From positions 310,001 through 374,000 of the forward strand of contig CBDHHG010000021.1 in the NCBI GenBank assembly GCA_965263225.1: a DNA stretch of 64,000 nt, written 5' to 3'. How positions within the stretch are numbered: the stretch's first letter is position 1; every line of letters begins with the position of its first letter. The notes under the pieces are model-generated. The model did no database searches and was not told the DNA's origin. It worked only from the letters and a program-made list of their open reading frames with translations. Origin of the DNA: DT-111 sp965263225. Lineage in GTDB: Bacteria > Bacteroidota > Bacteroidia > Chitinophagales > Saprospiraceae. Of the stretch, positions 1 through 7,485 are shown piece after piece. The position numbers were made by a program, and so were the translations under genes.

Positions 1-482
1 CCAACTGTAATGATATCTTTGACTTCTGGAATAAAGTCTTCTTGCTTTAAGTGAAACATATCAGCGGCTAGCTTACAGGCATATACTTCTCCGCCACTAG
101 CTTCAATGATTTCGAAGAACTCAGAAACGGGTGGAATATCCAATTTATCCATTTCCCGTTTCATCATGTGAGAGGCCAAGGCTTCGAAACCAGGTAGACC
201 AGCAATCATGGTAGGCACCTTCGACATAAAAGCCGGGTTGCCCACAGTGGCAGTATGCAAATGATCTGAATGTCCCTGACGAATAGCTTCCAAACCAAAG
301 AAGGTAAAGAAAAGCTTTGCTTCCATGCCCTCCATCAAAGCACCATTGGCCATGACTAAGGCCGCATAGACATCCTCTAGTGTTCCACGGGCACAAATGA
401 TTAGCACCTTCTCCACTGGATGTTTTTCTTTCTTCTTCACCTTCGGGGCTGTTCTTACGGTTATATTTTCCATTTTGTTCAT
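1..482 (-). CDS. DsrE2-like (DsrE/DsrF/DrsH family, COG2210) sulfur-carrier protein, 3' end cut by window
   Basis: Reading the minus strand from an ATG at 482 gives 160 codons open to the window edge. After a basic N-terminal stretch comes the family core: Cys30 in LIICARGTLEDVY, then an alternating small/hydrophobic helix and FFTFFGL near residue 60. A second conserved cysteine lies in VYACKLAADMF (Cys136). COG2210/DsrE2 proteins are persulfide carriers that act in the cytoplasm of sulfur oxidisers. The gene follows the DsrC-like gene by 23 bp and the quinone oxidoreductase upstream, so an operon handling sulfane sulfur is likely. The C-terminus is missing because the window starts here. Another ORF on this strand (145-552) is out of frame with this protein and shows no family signature. 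Confidence 0.8.
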   Translation of the reverse strand, partial: MNKMENITVRTAPKVKKKEKHPVEKVLIICARGTLEDVYAALVMANGALMEGMEAKLFFTFFGLEAIRQGHSDHLHTATVGNPAFMSKVPTMIAGLPGFEALASHMMKREMDKLDIPPVSEFFEIIEASGGEVYACKLAADMFHLKQEDFIPEVKDIITV

Positions 483-505
483 TGTTTTGGTGAAAGGATT
501 CCCAA

Positions 506-817
506 CTAGATACAACTAGCCGGCTTTGGAATTCCTGCAATCTTAGAAGCATTTTTCAATGGTCCGCCCGGAAAGAGCTTATAGAAAGATTTAATATCCA
601 CTACACCAGACTTACCGATTCTTCTGATGTTTAGTGTTTTTCCCATTTGGCACTGCTGCCGCAAATATTGAATCACTTCCATGTGCTTGGGGCCCAGCAC
701 AATATTTAATTCTTCGGCAATCTGGCAAGCTACGGATTCATCCCATTGTGCCATATCGGTCAAATAACCTTCTTCATTTACCTGCACCGTTTTACCAGCA
801 ATTAGTACTTCTGACAT
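506..817 (-). CDS. TusE/DsrC-family sulfur relay protein
   Basis: This 103-aa protein has the usual DsrC/TusE length and ends in GIPKPASCI. The penultimate Cys102 is the universally conserved sulfur-accepting cysteine (CysA). The second cysteine of true DsrC (CysB, 11 residues earlier) is Ser91 here, so the protein cannot form the DsrC intramolecular trisulfide. It is closer to TusE or to DsrC paralogs with one cysteine. Family knowledge: such proteins accept persulfide sulfur from TusBCD or DsrEFH-type carriers. The gene lies 48 bp after the sulfide:quinone oxidoreductase stop and 23 bp before the DsrE2-like gene on the same strand. I infer it passes sulfane sulfur produced by the oxidoreductase. 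Whether this serves oxidation or tRNA thiolation is not visible. Confidence 0.85.
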   Translation of the reverse strand: MSEVLIAGKTVQVNEEGYLTDMAQWDESVACQIAEELNIVLGPKHMEVIQYLRQQCQMGKTLNIRRIGKSGVVDIKSFYKLFPGGPLKNASKIAGIPKPASCI

Positions 818-865
818 GTTAATGTATTTCTAGGGTTGAGAAAATTAGTTGATAGTTCTACCTGC

Positions 866-2119
866 TTAGGCCTCCGCTAGCTCTTCTTCTTTCTTCTTAC
901 CAGCCATGCTCATATGGGTAGAGATGGGGAAGGAACGTCCTTTTAGAAGCATATTCCAATAGGCCCATTTAAAGGCGAGTTTTCCCCAGTGGTTGATCCT
1001 GGTTATACCCAGTAAGGAAAGTGGACCGATGCCCGGGATTGGAAACTTGCCAGGGAGGGGTTGAACATCATAATTGAAGTCAATTACCGAAGCCTTCCCA
1101 TAGCCGGTCTCAATAAAGCAGTTAGAATGTCCATCAAAACGTGCAGACAGGGGTCTTCCAGCTAAATAATCCATGATATTCTGGGTCAAGATCTCCCCTT
1201 CGAAGTGTGCTACAGCACCGGCCTTAGAAGCAGGAAGATCCGTCGCATCACCTAAGACAAAAATATTAGGGTACTTTTTGGATTGAAGGGTCTCTTTGTC
1301 CGTCTCTGCATAATGTAGATCATCATCTCCCAATTCGCTTTCTCCTACTAGCGTAGCCCCTTTATTGACTGGAATGGTAACCAAAAGATCAAAGGGGATT
1401 TCCCGATCATCATAGGATACGATGCACTTCTTCTCATTGTCTACCTTTTCTAGATAGAAATCTGCCTCTACCTCAATTTTCCTTTCTGCCAGTAGGCCCT
1501 CTAACATGCGAGAGGCGACCGGTTTAGTAAAAGCTCCAGACATCGGTGTGACAAAGGTGATATTGACCTTGTCCCGAAGCCCTTTCTCAGTAAAGAAAGC
1601 TTCTGCTAAAAAGGCAAACTCTAAGGGTGCAGGTGGGCACTTGATCGGCATGTCTGCAATATTGATAACTAATTCTCCACCTTCCCATTCTGCCAACCTA
1701 TCTGCCAGCTTACACGCTCCTTCATAATCATAAAAGGAGAAGATATCTTTCTGCCAGTACTTCCCTTGCAAACCTGGCGTTTCATCGGGGTCTGGCGCAC
1801 AGCCAGTGGCAATCAACAATAGATCATAATTAATGGGGGGATGAGATTTGAGATAGACCCTTTGTTCTTCTGGTCCAACCTTTTCTACTTCATCCCAAAT
1901 CGCTTGTATCCCTTTAGGAAAGAACTTTACTTTTGGCTTGACGATCTCCTCTTTGGAGTAAATGCCAAAAGGGACGAAAAGAAATCCTGGTTGGTAGTAA
2001 TGATTGGGGTCCTTATCGATAATGATGATTTCCCATTCTTGTTTAGGAAGCTTCTTATACAATTTATTGAGCATCATGGTCCCTGCCGTACCCGCACCTA
2101 AAATGACTAGCTTTTTCAT
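866..2119 (-). CDS. sqr: Sulfide:quinone oxidoreductase-like FAD protein
   Basis: This 417-aa flavoprotein opens with a Rossmann motif (LVILGAGTAGTMM) for FAD. It continues with the YYQPGFLFVPFG stretch typical of SQR and has a second nucleotide/FAD contact in NIFVLGDATDLPASK around residue 290. Cys107, Cys161 (IKCPPAP) and Cys334 (SNCFIETGYG) match the three cysteines of sulfide:quinone oxidoreductases. The C-terminus is amphipathic (residues 355-405), as expected for a monotopic membrane protein that reaches the quinone pool. The family oxidises sulfide to bound polysulfide and reduces quinone. The dsrC-like and dsrE2-like genes follow on the same strand, supporting sulfide detoxification or oxidation. 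Assignment to a numbered SQR type needs a tree. Confidence 0.85.
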   Translation of the reverse strand: MKKLVILGAGTAGTMMLNKLYKKLPKQEWEIIIIDKDPNHYYQPGFLFVPFGIYSKEEIVKPKVKFFPKGIQAIWDEVEKVGPEEQRVYLKSHPPINYDLLLIATGCAPDPDETPGLQGKYWQKDIFSFYDYEGACKLADRLAEWEGGELVINIADMPIKCPPAPLEFAFLAEAFFTEKGLRDKVNITFVTPMSGAFTKPVASRMLEGLLAERKIEVEADFYLEKVDNEKKCIVSYDDREIPFDLLVTIPVNKGATLVGESELGDDDLHYAETDKETLQSKKYPNIFVLGDATDLPASKAGAVAHFEGEILTQNIMDYLAGRPLSARFDGHSNCFIETGYGKASVIDFNYDVQPLPGKFPIPGIGPLSLLGITRINHWGKLAFKWAYWNMLLKGRSFPISTHMSMAGKKKEEELAEA

Positions 2120-2216
2120 ATCTATGTGTTTATTGAAGGCTAGTACAAAAGTGCACTACAAAGGCATGGATTGGAATGACTTACATCATATCCTGATCTG
2201 ATTTGTGTCAAGATGA

Positions 2217-3686
2217 TCAGCCTTGAAGGGCAGGCAAAACTTTGGCCAAAATGGCAATAACCTCCTCCTGTTCCGACCTATTAAGGGAAGCAAAACCCAA
2301 GCGCAAGCCCTGAAATTGGGGCAGGAACTCTTGCGCCACATTGAGATATAGTCCGTGTCGTAAACAAGCGGCAACCAATTCCCCTTCATCCACCGGATGC
2401 TTAAATTTTGCCCAGATGGACATCCCCCCTTCTGGCTTGGTAAAGTCAATGTAGGACGCTAAATGTGTACTTAATAGCTCGCAAAAGGAATCTCTTCTTT
2501 GCTCAAAGATCTTCACCACCTTCTTAAGATGCCGCTGCAATTCACCCTCACGAATAAATTGAGCTAGTGCATATTCCAAGGGAGGATCTCCCTGACGATC
2601 AATAATTCTCCTAATCTGACTCAATTGTTGGATGAGAGATACTGGGCCAACCAGATATCCTATTCGGATAGCTGGAGCTAGCATTTTGCTAAGCGACCCG
2701 ATATAAAGTGTTCTCCCACTGGTGTCTACACTTGCTAATGGTAAAATGGGCGCACTATCATATCGGAAGGCATAGTCATAATCATCTTCAAAGATCAAGA
2801 AGTCATGCTCTTCAGATATTTGCAGCAATTGCATCCGGCGCTCTGCGCTGAGCGTTACAGTTGTTGGGTAATGATGATGGGGAGTAAGATACATGGCTCT
2901 AATTGGCTGTTCTGCACAAACCCGTTTTACATCCTCGACACAGACGCCCTGTTCATCAACTCCGACCTCCACTAGCGTTCCTTGTGCTGCCTGTATCCCC
3001 CAATTCGCCGAACGATAATTCGGGCTCGTCACTATCACCTTATCTCCCTTTTTCAACAAAGCATAAAAACACAAGAAGAGCGCCATATTACTACCTCTCG
3101 TGATAAGAATATGTTCTGCCTGGCCATTTAACCCTCTCGTTTCACTTAGATATTTGGCCAGCTCCTCTCTTAGTTTTAATTGCCCCTCTACGGCTCCATA
3201 TCCTAACAATTTCGGCCCCATATAACTGTTTATGGCTGAACGGTAATGTTTTAGGACGATATTCATAGGGGTAAGGCGAACATCTGGCGAACCATCATTG
3301 AGACTTAGACGGTGTGGAGGGGGAGTGTGATACAGATCAACAGGAGGAAAATGCCCTGGTAATACGGACTTGATGGTTGGTCCGGATGCCTTCGCGATAG
3401 AAGGTCCTAGCTTTTTGGCTTGGTCTAGGGGTAAGTGTTCTGCGATAAAGGTACCGCTACTAGAAGCCACTTCAATCCATCCCTGGGCCATAAGTTCTTC
3501 ATAAGCTACGATGATGGTTTTGCGATTGATCCCAAGGAGTTCACCCAGCTTACGCGTTCCAGGCAATCTTTGTCCGGGCTGCAATCGCCCCTGACTCACT
3601 TCTCGAATGATCGCACCTACAATTTGTAAGTAAACCGCTTTGCTACTCTCTCGATCTATGCTTATTATTGTTTTCCAAGGTAACAC
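2217..3686 (-). CDS. MocR/PdxR-type GntR regulator with aminotransferase domain
   Basis: This 489-aa protein has a GntR winged helix at residues ~10-80 (GQRLPGTRKLGELLGINRKT) joined to a fold-type I aminotransferase domain. SLSKMLAPAIRIGYL near residue 330 carries the PLP-binding lysine, and FEDDYDYAFRYD near 290 is typical of MocR proteins. MocR regulators sense PLP or amino compounds and usually act on a neighbouring or divergent gene. A divergent set starts 90 bp away with a DinB-fold gene and a PNPOx-family gene, a common MocR pairing, so these are the likeliest targets. The sulfur operon lies 97 bp downstream on the same strand and may be co-transcribed. An inverted repeat at 3711-3728 in the divergent gap is a candidate site. 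Confidence 0.9.
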   Translation of the reverse strand: MLPWKTIISIDRESSKAVYLQIVGAIIREVSQGRLQPGQRLPGTRKLGELLGINRKTIIVAYEELMAQGWIEVASSSGTFIAEHLPLDQAKKLGPSIAKASGPTIKSVLPGHFPPVDLYHTPPPHRLSLNDGSPDVRLTPMNIVLKHYRSAINSYMGPKLLGYGAVEGQLKLREELAKYLSETRGLNGQAEHILITRGSNMALFLCFYALLKKGDKVIVTSPNYRSANWGIQAAQGTLVEVGVDEQGVCVEDVKRVCAEQPIRAMYLTPHHHYPTTVTLSAERRMQLLQISEEHDFLIFEDDYDYAFRYDSAPILPLASVDTSGRTLYIGSLSKMLAPAIRIGYLVGPVSLIQQLSQIRRIIDRQGDPPLEYALAQFIREGELQRHLKKVVKIFEQRRDSFCELLSTHLASYIDFTKPEGGMSIWAKFKHPVDEGELVAACLRHGLYLNVAQEFLPQFQGLRLGFASLNRSEQEEVIAILAKVLPALQG

Positions 3687-3710
3687 CGGACCAGTATTGA
3701 ATTAAAAAAT

Positions 3711-3728
3711 GGAGTATCTATATACTCC
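3711..3728. promoter_or_regulatory. Inverted repeat, candidate operator in the MocR/DinB divergent gap
   Basis: GGAGTAT-CTAT-ATACTCC forms a perfect 7-bp inverted repeat with a 4-bp spacer, 25 bp upstream of the MocR start and 48 bp upstream of the DinB-fold start. Its position in a 90-bp divergent intergenic region fits a regulator site. Binding is inferred. Confidence 0.4.
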
Positions 3729-3775
3729 GGTTAAAGTATAATATTGTACACAGAATTACAAAAAATCATTCGCAG

Positions 3776-4291
3776 ATGAACCGTAGGCCAAACGCTAACG
3801 AGTACAATCCTTACTATGAAACCTATGTAGGTAAAGTAGGGGAAGGGAACATTATGTCCATTCTGGAAAAGCAAGAAGCTGAAATGGCCAGCTTCTACGA
3901 AAGTATACCGGCAGATCGCTGGGAATATCGCTATGCCGAAGGGAAATGGACGCCGAAGGAAGTCCTGCTTCATATCATAGATGCAGAACGAGTCTTCTCT
4001 TACAGGGCCTTGAGAGTTGGGAGAGCCGATGCTACCCCGATGCCAGGTTTTAACCAAGATCCCTACGTAGAATCCTCTGCTGCTAATGATCGGACTCCCG
4101 CTTCCTTGATTGCTGAGTACCGGGCCGTTCGGCAAGCCACATTAGCGTTGTTTAAGAACTTACCCGATTCCGCCTGGGAACAAGTGGGTACAGCTAGTGA
4201 TTCTCCAATCTCTGCTTTAGCGCTGGCTTATATTATTGCAGGACACGAAATTCATCATTCAATTATCACTAAGGAGAGATACTTGGTATAA
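3776..4291 (+). CDS. DinB-fold (DinB_2) putative metal-dependent protein
   Basis: This 171-aa protein has the length and start typical of the DinB/YfiT superfamily (NEYNPYYETYVGKV near the N-terminus), which supports the ATG at 3776 over the internal Met at 3854. The four-helix bundle's metal ligands appear to be His66 (VLLHIIDAER), His157 and His161 (GHEIHHSII). Members include thiol-dependent transferases and many uncharacterised stress proteins. It is the first gene of a plus-strand group with a PNPOx-like protein 57 bp on and an alpha/beta hydrolase after that, all divergent from the MocR regulator. The substrate is unknown. Confidence 0.85.
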   Translation: MNRRPNANEYNPYYETYVGKVGEGNIMSILEKQEAEMASFYESIPADRWEYRYAEGKWTPKEVLLHIIDAERVFSYRALRVGRADATPMPGFNQDPYVESSAANDRTPASLIAEYRAVRQATLALFKNLPDSAWEQVGTASDSPISALALAYIIAGHEIHHSIITKERYLV

Positions 4292-4348
4292 AACGAACCA
4301 GGAATTGGCCTCTCCTTATCCATCCAAAAGGACAGAAAACAGTATCCA

Positions 4349-4993
4349 ATGGAACAGTATACAAAGACGGAACGAAATACCGTAAAAAGAGTCCCGAAAA
4401 GAGGACACTATGACAAAGCTACCGTTTATGAAGTACTAGACGCTGGCTTCATCGCACACGTTGGTTTCTCCATCGATGGCCAACCCTTTGTCATACCCAC
4501 TGCCTACGGAAGGAAGGGAGACCATATCTACCTACACGGAGCTACGACTAGCCGCATGATACAACACCTCCAGGGTGGGGCTCCGGTTTGTCTCACCGTC
4601 ACCTTTGTGGATGGAGTAGTGTTGGCCCGTTCGGTATTCCACCACTCTGTAAACTACCGTTCAGCGGTGGTTTTTGGAAAAGCAAGACTAGCTACAGAGG
4701 AGGAAAAGATGGATGCGCTAGAAGTAGTTACTGATCAGATCCATAAAGGTCGATGGCAAGAGGCTCGGCTACCCAATGATAAGGAGATGAAAGCCACCTC
4801 CGTTCTTGTCGTGGATATTGAACAAGCTTCGGCAAAAATTAGAACGGGAGGGCCTTCCGATGATAAACCAGATTATGACTTGCCCATCTGGGCTGGTGTG
4901 ATCCCGATGACGACCGTGTATGGTAAGCCCATTGCGGATGAGGTATTACCCGATGATATTCAGATGCCTCCAAGTGTTGAAAAATTCGCCTAA
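4349..4993 (+). CDS. Pyridoxamine 5'-phosphate oxidase family (NimA-like flavin split-barrel) protein
   Basis: This 214-aa split-barrel protein shows the order seen in the Pfam PNPOx_2/NimA group: an N-terminal KRGHYDKATVYEVLDAG, FIAHVGFSIDGQPFVIPTAYGR as the first strands, HGATTSRMIQHL, and the later SVFHHSVNYRSAVVFGKA. NimA-type proteins bind FMN and some reduce nitroimidazoles. Others are general flavin-dependent oxidoreductases. It sits between the DinB-fold gene and the hydrolase and is divergent from a MocR regulator. That pairing is recurrent and suggests control by a PLP-related signal. Its own substrate cannot be told from sequence. Confidence 0.85.
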   Translation: MEQYTKTERNTVKRVPKRGHYDKATVYEVLDAGFIAHVGFSIDGQPFVIPTAYGRKGDHIYLHGATTSRMIQHLQGGAPVCLTVTFVDGVVLARSVFHHSVNYRSAVVFGKARLATEEEKMDALEVVTDQIHKGRWQEARLPNDKEMKATSVLVVDIEQASAKIRTGGPSDDKPDYDLPIWAGVIPMTTVYGKPIADEVLPDDIQMPPSVEKFA

Positions 4994-5013
4994 GAAAGCA
5001 TGTTGTGTCAAAC

Positions 5014-5826
5014 ATGAATAAGATTAAAATCCGAGGTAATCGGATCAGTTACAAGGACCTAAATGCTGACCAGGAGGAGGTTATTTTGCTGGTGCATGGG
5101 CATCCATTTGATCATTCCATGTGGAAGTATCAGTATGAAGCCTTACAGGGTTTTCGGCTGTTGCTTCCTGACCTCAAAGGCTATGGTCAGTCGGACTATA
5201 GGTTTGATAAAATATATATCGAAGGGCAAGCCCTTGACCTGGCTATGTTGCTGGATGAACTACAAATAGAAAAAATCCATCTCATTGGGCTCACCATGGG
5301 TGGACAGATCATCGTGGAATTCCAAAGGTTATTCCCCGCCCGAGTAAAATCACTAGTCATTTGCGCTAGCACACCAAATGCCGAAACACCTGAAACCTAC
5401 CGCAATAGATTGGCGTTGGCAGATGCGATTTTACAAATGGGAATGCCGCAATATACGGAGCAGGACATACATAAATACATCTACCTGGAAGAAGTAGGTG
5501 TAGACTCCCCGATATATGAGCATCTATTCCAAATGATGTCCCAGACGCCTAAGGAAGGAGCGGCATCTTCTCATCGCGGACGAGCAGAAAGGAGAGATAA
5601 CTTCCGACATTTACAACAAATCCGGGTTCCAGCCTTGGTCATTGCGGGAGAAAAGGATTATTTCTTTCCCGTAGAAGCAGTAGAAAAAGTTGCTGAGGCC
5701 ATAGCGGGAGCAGAATTCCAAGTAATTGCAAATTCCGGTCACCTTCCTAACATGGAACAAGCGGAAAAATTTAATGGCTTGATTCAGCATTTTTATCAAG
5801 CTATCATCCCCATTGCCCATATTTAG
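5014..5826 (+). CDS. Alpha/beta-fold hydrolase with Thr in the nucleophile position
   Basis: This 270-aa protein of the alpha/beta hydrolase_1 fold has the HGHPFDHSMW oxyanion region near residue 28. The acid sits in IAGEKDYFFPVE and the catalytic histidine in NSGHLPNMEQ near the C-terminus. The nucleophile elbow reads LIGLTMGGQI, so Thr94 (codon ACC at 5293) replaces the usual serine. That could mean a slow or non-hydrolytic enzyme. A GTG nine bases upstream is an alternative start; I chose the ATG because nothing before it is conserved. The stop of the PNPOx-like gene is 20 bp upstream, so the two are probably co-transcribed. Confidence 0.8.
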   Translation: MNKIKIRGNRISYKDLNADQEEVILLVHGHPFDHSMWKYQYEALQGFRLLLPDLKGYGQSDYRFDKIYIEGQALDLAMLLDELQIEKIHLIGLTMGGQIIVEFQRLFPARVKSLVICASTPNAETPETYRNRLALADAILQMGMPQYTEQDIHKYIYLEEVGVDSPIYEHLFQMMSQTPKEGAASSHRGRAERRDNFRHLQQIRVPALVIAGEKDYFFPVEAVEKVAEAIAGAEFQVIANSGHLPNMEQAEKFNGLIQHFYQAIIPIAHI

Positions 5827-5927
5827 CACATATATAGGTAAGGCGAGCGGCAGTAAGGAGTAGTCTCAGTCTTAAGTATAAGGGTCTATTGGAAAACTAG
5901 TATATTAGTTAACAAAATGGACTGAAT

Positions 5928-6338
5928 ATGAAATATTGGATCACCCCACTATTGTTACTTTGCTGTACGCTCGCCTTTACTCAAGACCAACCTGAGGAAT
6001 CTGCTACCCCTGACTTCAAAGCTTTTGAGCTCAAGGACCTGGAAGGGCAAATGGAAGAATCCGTCCGTCCCTGGCTCCCCTTTCTCAAAGTTCCTACTTT
6101 AAGCACAGGCATTTACACCCTTAAGGTCGGTGCAACTGACCGACAGCAGCCACATGATCAAGATGAGGTATATTATGTATTGAAGGGCAAGGCCAAATTT
6201 GAAGCTGGTAGCGAAAAATCCAACATTAAAGAAGGTAGTATCCTATTTGTCAAAGCGCAGGTTCCGCATCGCTTTTATGAGATTGAGCAAGATCTTCAGG
6301 TGCTGGTATTCTTTTCTGCGGCGGGGAAAGAGAAGTAG
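5928..6338 (+). CDS. Secreted cupin-domain protein
   Basis: This 136-aa protein starts with a clear Sec signal (MKYWITPLLLLCCTLAFTQ), so it is exported to the periplasm or beyond. The single cupin_2 barrel has the first metal-ligand motif around HDQDEVYYVLKG (residues ~73-84) and the second as VPHRFYE (~112). Small exported cupins can be dioxygenases, isomerases or sugar binders, and nothing here chooses among them. It follows the hydrolase by 101 bp and may be in its own unit. Confidence 0.75.
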   Translation: MKYWITPLLLLCCTLAFTQDQPEESATPDFKAFELKDLEGQMEESVRPWLPFLKVPTLSTGIYTLKVGATDRQQPHDQDEVYYVLKGKAKFEAGSEKSNIKEGSILFVKAQVPHRFYEIEQDLQVLVFFSAAGKEK

Positions 6339-6511
6339 TTGTGGGTGAAAGATGTATCTGGCTATCTAGACAGGCATCGATCAGCGCAGGGGTTCTTGCA
6401 GTTGCCGGCCTTCTATGGACTTGGCTTTTGTCTTTGATGAGTGACTTTTTTCAGTCGATAAAAGAGTCACCAAAAAATCTCGGCAAAAATAACTCGATCC
6501 CTCAGACAGGT

Positions 6512-6583
6512 TTTTGCCACTGACCGTATGGTTCGCACCGCAGGACCGCTTGCCTATCGTTTTTGATTACGGGGATGGAAACT
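6512..6583. repeat. 72-bp direct repeat copy 1: remnant of the xerD 3' end
   Basis: These 72 bases match 7414-7485 at 61 positions without gaps (85%). Read on the minus strand they and the next bases encode LARDTILSFHPRNQKR then a stop, which mirrors the end of the intact XerD (LRETILSFHPRNQKP, stop). The shared segment also includes about 45 bp downstream of the stop. It lies on the far side of a two-gene HNH cassette from xerD, as expected for a target-site copy left by integration at the 3' end of a gene. The 378-bp gap 6339-6716 otherwise holds no gene I can support. Confidence 0.7.
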
Positions 6584-6716
6584 CAAAATAGTATCTCTGG
6601 CAAGTTATTCTTACCTGCCAGGAACTATAGATTGAATCAATTGGTTAATACTTTTTAAGGTCCTTATCTTTGCGAAGTTTATGATTTTAGCCTAAATTGC
6701 TGTAAATAATAATGTT

Positions 6717-6953
6717 ATGACCTTGAATGAAGCCTTCGATGGAGTTGCAGAAATGTTGGCGGGTTTGGCTCCTGCAAAGTTACTAGAGATTACACCTCCA
6801 GTTGCGATGCATGAGCGGGTAGAAGAATTGGTTACCCTAAAGAAAGAAGGCCGCATTTCAGAAGAAGAGGCCATGGAGTTGGAGCGTTACCTTGCTCTAG
6901 ACCTCTTAATTAGCTTAGCCAAAGTGAGAGCTCGACGATTACTCGCTGCATGA
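6717..6953 (+). CDS. Small partner protein of HNH endonuclease (unknown function)
   Basis: This 78-aa helical, Glu/Leu-rich protein has EELVTLKKEGRISEEEAMEL and a basic C-terminus (AKVRARRLLAA). Its stop overlaps the HNH start as ATGA, so the two are translationally coupled. I recall similar 70-80-aa genes preceding HNH genes in cyanobacteria and Bacteroidota, but that is memory and not a search. The coupling suggests an antitoxin- or immunity-like partner, which is inference. It is part of the cassette between the two xerD-end repeats. Confidence 0.65.
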   Translation: MTLNEAFDGVAEMLAGLAPAKLLEITPPVAMHERVEELVTLKKEGRISEEEAMELERYLALDLLISLAKVRARRLLAA

Positions 6954-7369
6954 GTGTAAAGATCTCTACAGCTTTACGTTCTAGCGTAGCCAAACGCGCC
7001 CAATTTAGATGCGAATACTGTCTACTTTCTGAAGAAGATGCTTTTCTTCCTTTCCATATAGACCACATCATTAGTACAAAGCACGGTGGAGCCAATTCAT
7101 TTTCGAATATGGCCTATTCCTGCCCACATTGTAATCAGCATAAAGGTACCGATATAGCTACTTTTCTGGAGTCCTCCAATGACCTGATTCGTTTGTTTGA
7201 CCCGAGAAATGATCAGTGGTCTAATCATTTCACTACCGATGAAGGAAAAGTACTAGGCATCACTAAAATTGGTAAGGCTACTGTAAAGTTGCTAAAGCTT
7301 AATGATCGCAATAGACTTATGCTCCGCAATTTGCTGGCAAAAGCTGGCCGTTATCCACCTGTCCTATAA
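6950..7369 (+). CDS. HNH endonuclease
   Basis: This 139-aa protein carries a compact HNH domain at residues 20-66. CEYC (Cys21, Cys24) and CPHC (Cys58, Cys61) form the zinc knuckle, HIDHI gives Asp38-His39, and Asn53 and His64 complete the motif. The C-terminal ~70 residues (LFDPRNDQWSNHF onward) are typical of the small stand-alone HNH family found next to short partner genes. It overlaps the preceding 78-aa gene by 4 bp. A nuclease in a ~0.9-kb cassette bounded by copies of the xerD 3' end points to a mobile or addictive element. Confidence 0.85.
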   Translation: MSVKISTALRSSVAKRAQFRCEYCLLSEEDAFLPFHIDHIISTKHGGANSFSNMAYSCPHCNQHKGTDIATFLESSNDLIRLFDPRNDQWSNHFTTDEGKVLGITKIGKATVKLLKLNDRNRLMLRNLLAKAGRYPPVL

Positions 7370-7413
7370 TGAGCTATTTGCGCTGTTCGGTGCCTGTCCA
7401 GCTAGCCAGGTAG

Positions 7414-7485
7414 ATTTGCCACCGACCGTATGGTTAGCACCACAGGACCTCTGTGCTATGGCTTCTGATTACGGGGATGGAAACT
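7414..7485. repeat. 72-bp direct repeat copy 2: inside the intact xerD 3' end
   Basis: This is the partner of 6512-6583, 902 bp away. It contains the last codons and stop of the intact xerD on the minus strand plus about 42 bp beyond the stop. The GATTACGGGGATGGAAACT core is identical in both copies. Together the copies bracket the HNH cassette. Confidence 0.7.

Noticed and set aside
145..552. 135-aa minus-strand ORF
   Set aside because: It is out of frame with the DsrE2-like protein, which shows clear family motifs in the same bases; composition (many Ser, Trp, Cys) is not protein-like.
6341..6523. 60-aa ORF after the exported cupin
   Set aside because: GTG start, no homology signs, and its end runs into the xerD-end repeat.
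6564..6583. CRISPR-like repeat end (GGGGATGGAAAC)
   Set aside because: Only two copies 902 bp apart, explained by the xerD 3' end; no spacers.
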